Shown here: positions 58,904 to 64,000 of the stretch, piece after piece
How the letters are laid out: the number at the start of each line of letters is the position of its first letter
Position numbering within the stretch: position 1 is the stretch's first letter
Assembly (NCBI RefSeq): GCF_014250475.1
Contig: NZ_CP060204.1
Location: 1,129,001 to 1,193,000 of the forward strand
DNA length: 64,000 nt
Reading direction: 5' to 3'
Source of the DNA: Selenomonas timonae
Lineage (GTDB): Bacteria; Bacillota; Negativicutes; Selenomonadales; Selenomonadaceae
Position numbers and translations under genes: made by a program
Notes under the pieces: model-generated
Told to the model about the DNA's origin: nothing
Databases searched by the model: none
The model's input: only the letters and a program-made list of their open reading frames with translations

Positions 58904-59923
58904 ATGCCGGATATGTATGGCAGTGGTGATCTGTCCAATCAGCAGAAAGCGGCGATCCTCTTCATCGCCATCGGCCCGGAGTACTCGGCAAAGCTCTTCC
59001 AGCATATGGATGACGATGAGATCGAGCATTTGACGCTCGAGATCGCAAATCAGAAGCAGGTCTCCGCCGCACTCAAGGCGGAGGTCATCGCCGAGTTCTA
59101 CTCCATGTGCATGGCGCAGGACTACATCTCCTCGGGCGGTCTGCAGTATGCGCAGAACGTCCTGGAGAAGGCTCTCGGTCCCGACAAGGCGCTCGAGATC
59201 ATCAATCGTCTCACGACGAGTCTGCAGGTGCGTCCCTTCGACTTCCTGCGCAAGACAGATCCTGCGCAGCTGCTTAACTTCATTCAGAACGAACATCCGC
59301 AGACCATCGCGCTCATCATGGCGTATCTCGATCCCGATCAGGCGGCCATCGTCCTTGGGGCGCTCCCGCCGGAGTCGCAGGTCGAGGTCACGAAGCGCGT
59401 GGCGATGATGGACCGCACGTCGCCGGACTTCATCCGTGAGGTCGAGCGCGTGCTCGAGAGGAAACTGTCCTCGATGGTCACGCAGGACTTCACATCGGCG
59501 GGCGGCATCAAGGCAATCGTCGAGGTGCTCAACCGCGTCGACCGCACGACGGAGAAGGCGATTGTCGAGACCCTCGAGGTCGACAATCCCGAACTGGCCG
59601 AGGAGATCAAGAAGCTCATGTTCGTCTTCGAGGACATTGTCCAGATCGACGATCGTTCGCTGCAGCTTGTTTTGCGCCAGGTCGAGACGAAGGATCTCTC
59701 GCTTGCACTCAAGGCAACGCCACAGGAAGTTGCGGAGAAGGTATTCAAGAATATGTCGACCCGCGCTGCCGATATGCTGCGTGAGGAGATTGAGTTCATG
59801 GGGCCGGTCAAGATCCGCGATGTCGAGGAGGCGCAGCAGAAGGTTGTCGGCGTTATCCGCGCACTCGAGGACAAGGGCGAGATTGTGATTTCGCGTGGCA
59901 AGGGAGACGAGATGATTGTCTAG
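58904..59923 (+). CDS. fliG: flagellar motor switch protein FliG
   Basis: 339 residues. Armadillo-like middle domain and C-terminal torque domain are recognisable: NEHPQTIALIMAYLDPDQAA, RVAMMDRTSPDFIREVERV and MSTRAADMLREEIEFMGP. It transmits torque from the stator and joins FliF to FliM. ATG 58904 was chosen because GGAGGAGG lies just upstream; it starts two bases after the fliF stop. Confidence 0.96.
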   Translation: MPDMYGSGDLSNQQKAAILFIAIGPEYSAKLFQHMDDDEIEHLTLEIANQKQVSAALKAEVIAEFYSMCMAQDYISSGGLQYAQNVLEKALGPDKALEIINRLTTSLQVRPFDFLRKTDPAQLLNFIQNEHPQTIALIMAYLDPDQAAIVLGALPPESQVEVTKRVAMMDRTSPDFIREVERVLERKLSSMVTQDFTSAGGIKAIVEVLNRVDRTTEKAIVETLEVDNPELAEEIKKLMFVFEDIVQIDDRSLQLVLRQVETKDLSLALKATPQEVAEKVFKNMSTRAADMLREEIEFMGPVKIRDVEEAQQKVVGVIRALEDKGEIVISRGKGDEMIV

Positions 59924-60707
59924 AGTTATCAAGGCAGCCGTCTGGGAAGAGAATCCCCATCTCATCGACGTGCCGCCCCCACCGCCGCCGCCCCGTGAGG
60001 ATGGTGAGGAGGAAGGGCTGAGCGAAGAGGCTGTCCAGAATCTGCTCGCGCGCATTGCAGAGCGTGAGCAGGCAATGGATGAGCGCGTCAAGGAGGCGGA
60101 GATCCACGTTGCAGTCCTTCGCGGGGAAGCCGAGGAGGAACGCGAGCGGCTTCTTAGTGAGGCGCAGACAAAGATCGAACAGGATCGCGAAGAGGCTCGT
60201 GCCAAGGGGCATGAGGAGGGCTTTGCTGCAGGTCGTGAGGCGGGGAAAGCCGCTGTGCGCGAGGAGATGGCAGAGCTTATCCGCCAGACCAACGCACAGG
60301 CGGAGAAGACCCTGCGCGATGCGCGTGATGCCATCCGTGACTATGTGGTGAATGCAGAGGAGGACATCGTATCGATCGCCATGACAGCGGTCGAGCGCGT
60401 CCTGCCGCAGCATTTCATCGACGTGCCCCAGATGGTTCTGCCCATTGTGCGCGATGCCATCCTGCGCGTCAAGGATCAGAAGGAGATCGTTGTTCACGTT
60501 CCTCCGCAGAGCTATGACTTCGTGTTGATGGCGCGCGATGAACTGCGCAGCATACTGACGGCAGGGGACTCGAATCTGACGATAACCTCCGACGATGGGC
60601 TGAAGCCTGGCGACTGCCTCGTGGAGACCCCGAACGGCAGCGTGGACGCGCGGCTTCAGACACAGATCGAACAGCTGAAAAAAGCTGTGCGGGAAGTTAT
60701 GTTATGA
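59916..60707 (+). CDS. fliH: flagellar export ATPase regulator FliH
   Basis: 263 residues from TTG 59916, which overlaps the fliG stop and has GGGAGACGAG upstream. A Pro run (VPPPPPPPRED) is followed by a long Glu/Ala/Arg coiled coil with GxxxG-like repeats (GHEEGFAAGREAGKAA) and a C-terminal domain like the V-ATPase E subunit (DGLKPGDCLVETPNGSVDA). It holds FliI at the gate. It overlaps fliI by 4 bases. Confidence 0.92.
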   Translation: MSRVIKAAVWEENPHLIDVPPPPPPPREDGEEEGLSEEAVQNLLARIAEREQAMDERVKEAEIHVAVLRGEAEEERERLLSEAQTKIEQDREEARAKGHEEGFAAGREAGKAAVREEMAELIRQTNAQAEKTLRDARDAIRDYVVNAEEDIVSIAMTAVERVLPQHFIDVPQMVLPIVRDAILRVKDQKEIVVHVPPQSYDFVLMARDELRSILTAGDSNLTITSDDGLKPGDCLVETPNGSVDARLQTQIEQLKKAVREVML

Positions 60708-62092
60708 ATATGAGTGAAACGGGGGGGAATCCCCCATTTTCCATAGATATCCATAAATTTCGGGATGCCCTGCACGCCGCTTCCCCGATGAAGCTGACGG
60801 GCAAGGTGACTCAGATCATCGGGCTCGTTATCGAGTCGCAGGGACCGACGGTCACCGTCGGGGAGCTCTGCTATGTGAGCTCGCATTTTGCGGGACTCCC
60901 GCCGATCCCGGCGGAGGTCGTGGGCTTCCGTGAGGGGAGCGTACTCCTCATGCCCGTCGGCGAGATGCAGGGCATCGGTCCCGGCTGCGAGGTCATCGCA
61001 ACGGGACGCCGCCTGCGCGTGAAGGTGGGGCCGGAGCTGCTTGGGCGTGTGCTCGACGGTCTCGGCAACCCCATCGACGGCAAGGGACCGATCCTCGCAA
61101 AGGAAGAGTATCCGCTGCAGGCACCGCCACCGCCGCCGCTGACGCGCCCGCGTATTCACGACAACCTCTACGTCGGCGTGCGCGCGATCGACGGGCTGAT
61201 TACGCTCGGCGACGGGCAGCGCATCGGCATCATGGCGGGGTCGGGCGTCGGCAAGTCCACGCTGCTCTCGATGGTCGCACGCAATACCGAGGCGGACATC
61301 AGCGTCATCACCCTCGTGGGTGAGCGCGGTCGCGAGGTGCGCGACTTCATTGAGCGCGACCTTGGCGAGGAGGGGCTGAAGCGCTCCGTTGTCGTCGTGG
61401 CGACCTCCGATCAGCCCGCACTCGTCCGCATCAAGGGGGCGATGACGGGTACGGCGATCGCCGAGTATTTCCGCGATCAGGGCCACAAGGTCGTGCTTAT
61501 GATGGACTCCGTCACACGCTTTGCGATGGCACAGCGCGAGGTCGGACTCACGATCGGCGAGCCGCCCGCGACGCGTGGCTATACGCCGTCCGTCTTTGCC
61601 ATGCTGCCCCGCCTCCTCGAGCGCGCGGGCACGAGCGAGAAGGGATCGATTACAGGCATCTATACCGTCCTCGTGGACGGCGATGATATGAATGAGCCGA
61701 TTGCGGACGCTGTGCGCTCCATCCTCGACGGGCATATCGTGCTCTCGCGCAGGATTGCGGCGCAGAACCACTTCCCCGCGATCGATGTGCTCGGCAGCGT
61801 CAGCCGCGTCATGTACGAGGTTGTCGACAAGAGCCATCTCGAGGCGGCGCAGGAGATGCGCCAGCTCATGGCGGTCTACAGCGAGGCGGAGGATCTCATC
61901 CACATCGGGGCATATGTCAAGGGCTCGAGCCCGAAGATTGACGCCGCAATCCAGCGGATTGACGGCATCAACGAATTCCTCTGTCAGGACATTTACGAAG
62001 TGACCTCCTACGAGGAGACGGAGCAGCGCCTGCTCTCCGCCGTGGGTAAGGCTGCGGCATCCGCAGCACCGAGCGCTGAGGCAGCATCATGA
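60704..62092 (+). CDS. fliI: flagellum-specific export ATPase FliI
   Basis: 462 residues. The F1-beta-like ATPase has Walker A MAGSGVGKSTL near residue 177, GERGREVRDFIE, VVVATSDQPALVR, and LMMDSVTRFAMAQREVGL. The hexamer energises type III export. It overlaps fliH and fliJ by 4 bases each. Confidence 0.97.
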   Translation: MNMSETGGNPPFSIDIHKFRDALHAASPMKLTGKVTQIIGLVIESQGPTVTVGELCYVSSHFAGLPPIPAEVVGFREGSVLLMPVGEMQGIGPGCEVIATGRRLRVKVGPELLGRVLDGLGNPIDGKGPILAKEEYPLQAPPPPPLTRPRIHDNLYVGVRAIDGLITLGDGQRIGIMAGSGVGKSTLLSMVARNTEADISVITLVGERGREVRDFIERDLGEEGLKRSVVVVATSDQPALVRIKGAMTGTAIAEYFRDQGHKVVLMMDSVTRFAMAQREVGLTIGEPPATRGYTPSVFAMLPRLLERAGTSEKGSITGIYTVLVDGDDMNEPIADAVRSILDGHIVLSRRIAAQNHFPAIDVLGSVSRVMYEVVDKSHLEAAQEMRQLMAVYSEAEDLIHIGAYVKGSSPKIDAAIQRIDGINEFLCQDIYEVTSYEETEQRLLSAVGKAAASAAPSAEAAS

Positions 62093-62556
62093 AAAAATTT
62101 CGATTTCAGCTCGAGACCCTGCTCAAGGTGACGCGCATGAAGAAGGAGGAGGCGGAGGTTGCCTTCGCCGAGGCTGTGCGCCGTCTCGAGGATGCCCGCG
62201 CCTATCAACGGCAGCTGCTTGAGGAGATGCATCAGGGGCAGCTCGACTACGAGAACCTCTCGAAAGAGGGCACGCGGATCAAGATCGGCACGCTCATGAG
62301 CTTCAACCGCTTCTTTGGATGGAAGCGTCAGCAGATCGAGGATCAGCAGCAGGTGATCCTGCAGGCGAACGCCGAGCGGCAGAAGCGGCTCAAGATTCTC
62401 ATGGAGCAGATGAGTGCCCTCAAGAGCATCGAAAAACTGAAGGAAAAGCGCCTTGCGGAATACAAGGCGGAGGTCTTGCAGGAGGAGCAGAAGATGCTCG
62501 ACGAGATCGGCCTGCAGCTGACCATGCGAAATAGGGAATTGGAGGAAGCAGTATGA
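62089..62556 (+). CDS. fliJ: flagellar export protein FliJ
   Basis: 155 residues, almost wholly coiled coil. The N-terminal KKFRFQLETLLKVTRMKKEE is the FliJ pattern. It acts as the rotor-stalk of the ATPase and escorts chaperones to FlhA. It is coupled by overlap to fliI and to the following gene. Confidence 0.93.
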   Translation: MKKFRFQLETLLKVTRMKKEEAEVAFAEAVRRLEDARAYQRQLLEEMHQGQLDYENLSKEGTRIKIGTLMSFNRFFGWKRQQIEDQQQVILQANAERQKRLKILMEQMSALKSIEKLKEKRLAEYKAEVLQEEQKMLDEIGLQLTMRNRELEEAV

Positions 62557-63152
62557 TGGACCTTTCGGGCATCCAGCAGATACAGGCGCGCATTGCGGAG
62601 ATTGAGGGGCAGTTCTCCCTTCAGAATCAGCAGCTTCCGGGCATGGATTTTGCATCAAAGCTGCAGCAGGAGATCGACAAGAATGTCACGACTGCGGCAG
62701 GCAAGGCACATGCGGCGCAGCGCGTGCAGGAGAGCTCTGCCGCCCATCAGGCGACGACCTCCGCGCAGGAGAACTTTGCCAATCCCGACCTTGCACGCAT
62801 GATTCACACGGCGGCGACGAAATATGCCGTCGATCCGAAGCTCATCTCTGCAGTCGCGGAGGTCGAGTCCGGCGGCGATCAGAATGCCGTTTCGCCTGCG
62901 GGCGCGGTCGGCGTCATGCAGCTGATGCCAGAGACGGCTGCGGGGCTTGGCGTCAATCCCTACGATATGAAGAGCAATGTCGAGGGCGGTGCAAAGTATC
63001 TGCGCGAGATGCTCGACACCTTTGACGGCGACGTGAAGAAGGCAGTTGCCGCCTACAATGCGGGGCCAAATGCGGTGAAGGCCTACGGCGGCGTTCCGCC
63101 CTATGCAGAGACGCAGAACTACGTGTCGAGCGTTCTGGACATCTATCGCTGA
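62553..63152 (+). CDS. lytic transglycosylase (SLT family) in the flagellar operon
   Basis: 199 residues. The C-terminal half is an SLT domain: catalytic Glu in AVAEVESGGDQNAVSP, then GVMQLMPETAAGLGV and VAAYNAGPNAVK. There is no signal peptide; the N-terminal 85 residues (SGIQQIQARIAEIEGQF, KLQQEIDKNV) are helical, like a flagellar export substrate. It probably opens the peptidoglycan for rod passage, the job FlgJ does in enterics. It overlaps fliJ by 4 bases. Confidence 0.88.
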   Translation: MMDLSGIQQIQARIAEIEGQFSLQNQQLPGMDFASKLQQEIDKNVTTAAGKAHAAQRVQESSAAHQATTSAQENFANPDLARMIHTAATKYAVDPKLISAVAEVESGGDQNAVSPAGAVGVMQLMPETAAGLGVNPYDMKSNVEGGAKYLREMLDTFDGDVKKAVAAYNAGPNAVKAYGGVPPYAETQNYVSSVLDIYR

Positions 63153-63201
63153 GCGAATAAATCGTGTATAATAAGGGGAAGAGAAAGAGGGCAGGGATTC
63201 C

Positions 63202-63804
63202 ATGCGGAAGAAATTGAAGATCCTATTCATACTGATCTTACTCCTCGTACTGATCGCGGGCGGCTTCGCGCTCGGCGTCTATCTCCGGCTCTTTGATACG
63301 CAGGCGCTCAATGAGGAGTACGGCCTGCACGAACTGCCCATCATCGGCGAGTACTTTGTCCCGCCGGCAGGTAGGGATCATGCGGCTGCACCTGCGGAGA
63401 CCGCAGCACCTGCTCCTGCGGGAGCTGCCGCCGCTGCCGCGCCGAAAAAGGCTCCCCAGACTGTGAAGATCACGAAAGAGGAGATCGAAAAGCAGCAGAA
63501 GGAGCGCGAGGCGGCGGAGAAGAAGCGCGTGACGAAGCTTGCGCGTCTTTACAACGATATGAAGGCGGCGGATGCGGCAAAGGTCATGGAGAGTCTTGAC
63601 ATCGATCTCTGCATTGCGATCCTCCAGCGCATGGACGAGGGGAATGCAGCTAAGGTCATGGCGGCATTCGAGCCCGAGCGCGCCGCCCAGATCACGCAGA
63701 TCATCTATGAGGGTGTGCCGCAGCGTACAAAGAATGCGCGCAATGCAGCTGCCGCTGCCGTGCCCGGTGTGGAGCAGGGCGAGGAAGCAGAGCCACAGCA
63801 ATAG
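63202..63804 (+). CDS. MotE-like protein (MgtE-N domain)
   Basis: 200 residues. An N-terminal membrane helix (LFILILLLVLIAGGFALGV), a Pro/Ala/Lys-rich linker, a coiled coil (ITKEEIEKQQKEREAAEKK) and an MgtE-N type domain (DMKAADAAKVMESLDIDLC, MDEGNAAKVMAAFEPERAAQ). It matches MotE proteins of flagellar operons, chaperones for stators in related bacteria. TATAAT at 63167-63172 may give it extra transcription, although the -35 is poor. A terminator follows. Confidence 0.82.
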   Translation: MRKKLKILFILILLLVLIAGGFALGVYLRLFDTQALNEEYGLHELPIIGEYFVPPAGRDHAAAPAETAAPAPAGAAAAAAPKKAPQTVKITKEEIEKQQKEREAAEKKRVTKLARLYNDMKAADAAKVMESLDIDLCIAILQRMDEGNAAKVMAAFEPERAAQITQIIYEGVPQRTKNARNAAAAAVPGVEQGEEAEPQQ

Positions 63805-63835
63805 GGAATTGGGAAATACAACATAGGATGGAGAG

Positions 63836-63875
63836 AACCTGCGAAGTTGCCTTTCAGCTGCTTCGCAGGTTTTTA
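63836..63875 (+). terminator. terminator at the end of the flgB operon
   Basis: An 11-bp perfect stem AACCTGCGAAG / CTTCGCAGGTT with a 14-nt loop, followed by TTTTT. It closes the basal-body operon. Confidence 0.88.
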
Positions 63876-63900
63876 TCCGTTTGATATTGGGGGGATACTC

Positions 63901-64000
63901 TTGCGCCGTATATTTTTACTGCTTACTGTCGTGCTTGTCGCTGTCCTTGGGGTCACCTTCGCTGCGCATCCTGCGGAGGCGGCGTTCAGTGACCGTGCGA
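63901..64000 (+). CDS. secreted protein of unknown function (5' part)
   Basis: The frame begins at TTG 63901 with GGGGGG upstream and is still open at the window edge. The 33 visible residues are a clear signal peptide: basic start RR, hydrophobic core (IFLLLTVVLVAVLGVTF), and a cleavage-like AEA around residue 27. The mature part (FSDRA) is too short to name. It starts a new transcript after the flgB-operon terminator. Confidence 0.6.
   Translation, partial: MRRIFLLLTVVLVAVLGVTFAAHPAEAAFSDRA

Noticed and set aside
58604-60334. A 576-codon minus-strand frame opposite fliF, fliG and fliH
   Set aside because: Shadow of the flagellar genes; Ser/Arg-rich low-complexity translation.
1-64000. CRISPR arrays, prophage, integrases, rRNA operons, biosynthetic gene clusters, restriction or defence islands
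   Set aside because: No spaced direct repeats, no phage or integrase-type proteins, no rRNA sequence and no defence-type proteins were seen. The window is core chromosome.

Overview
The window is a gene-dense, GC-rich (high-50s % by eye) stretch of chromosome from a flagellated anaerobic member of the Negativicutes, most likely a Selenomonas or close relative. This is inferred from the Firmicutes-type flagellar/chemotaxis gene order (fliL-fliM-fliY-cheY-fliOPQR-flhB-flhA-flhF-flhG ... cheB-cheA-cheW-cheC-cheD-fliA), the cdaA-cdaR-glmM operon, phoH-ybeY-era-recO and rny-ymdB neighbourhoods, an anaerobic C4-dicarboxylate carrier, and protein sequences of Selenomonas type. No species-level marker was available, so the genus is an inference.

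Layout. 1-4114: end of mutS, mutL and an RsmJ-like methyltransferase. 4145-4352: a terminator and a 167-bp MITE-like element. 4370-6990: a small flagellar-operon protein and the hook gene flgE, separated by a strongly folded leader. 7187-9492: a Dcu-type dicarboxylate transporter and a convergent LysR regulator. 9725-11426: motA-motB. 11503-24832: housekeeping genes (acpS, nnr, ilvE; the cdaA-cdaR-FAD protein-glmM set; an EamA permease and a C39-like protein; phoH-ybeY-era-DUF502-recO). 24984-45639: the large flagellar export and chemotaxis cluster, with its own fliA sigma factor. 45675-45751: tRNA-Pro(GGG). 45817-47954: nfeD-floA and a small gene. 48003-49076 (minus): an M48 metalloprotease. 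49298-55847: rny, a FIST-GGDEF diguanylate cyclase, an unknown gene, ymdB, a PHP phosphoesterase and a P-loop/Asp23 fusion. 56017-63804: the basal-body/motor/ATPase operon flgB-flgC-fliE-fliF-fliG-fliH-fliI-fliJ, a lytic transglycosylase and motE. From 63901 a new secreted-protein gene runs off the window. No stretch longer than 300 bases lacks a gene.

How it works together. Two large operons build the rod base, C-ring, export gate and ATPase. The chemotaxis genes (cheY, cheB, cheA, cheW, cheC, cheD) lie inside the export cluster and feed the FliM/FliY switch. The hook gene and the stator pair are separate small units. Two second-messenger systems are visible: c-di-AMP (cdaA/cdaR) tied to cell-wall precursor synthesis (glmM), and c-di-GMP (FIST-GGDEF cyclase, PilZ flagellar brake).

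Most of the window is conventional. The points most worth a second look are: the hairpin that sequesters the flgE ribosome-binding site behind several other hairpins; two genes (44815 and 49298) that appear to start at ATT; an almost identical 45-bp block upstream of flbD and flgB; a MITE-like element abutting a flagellar Shine-Dalgarno site and a matching solo end at 52726; a run of substitutions in the most conserved block of MutL; a CheB without a receiver domain; and a P-loop-Asp23 fusion. All are eye-read and need computation.
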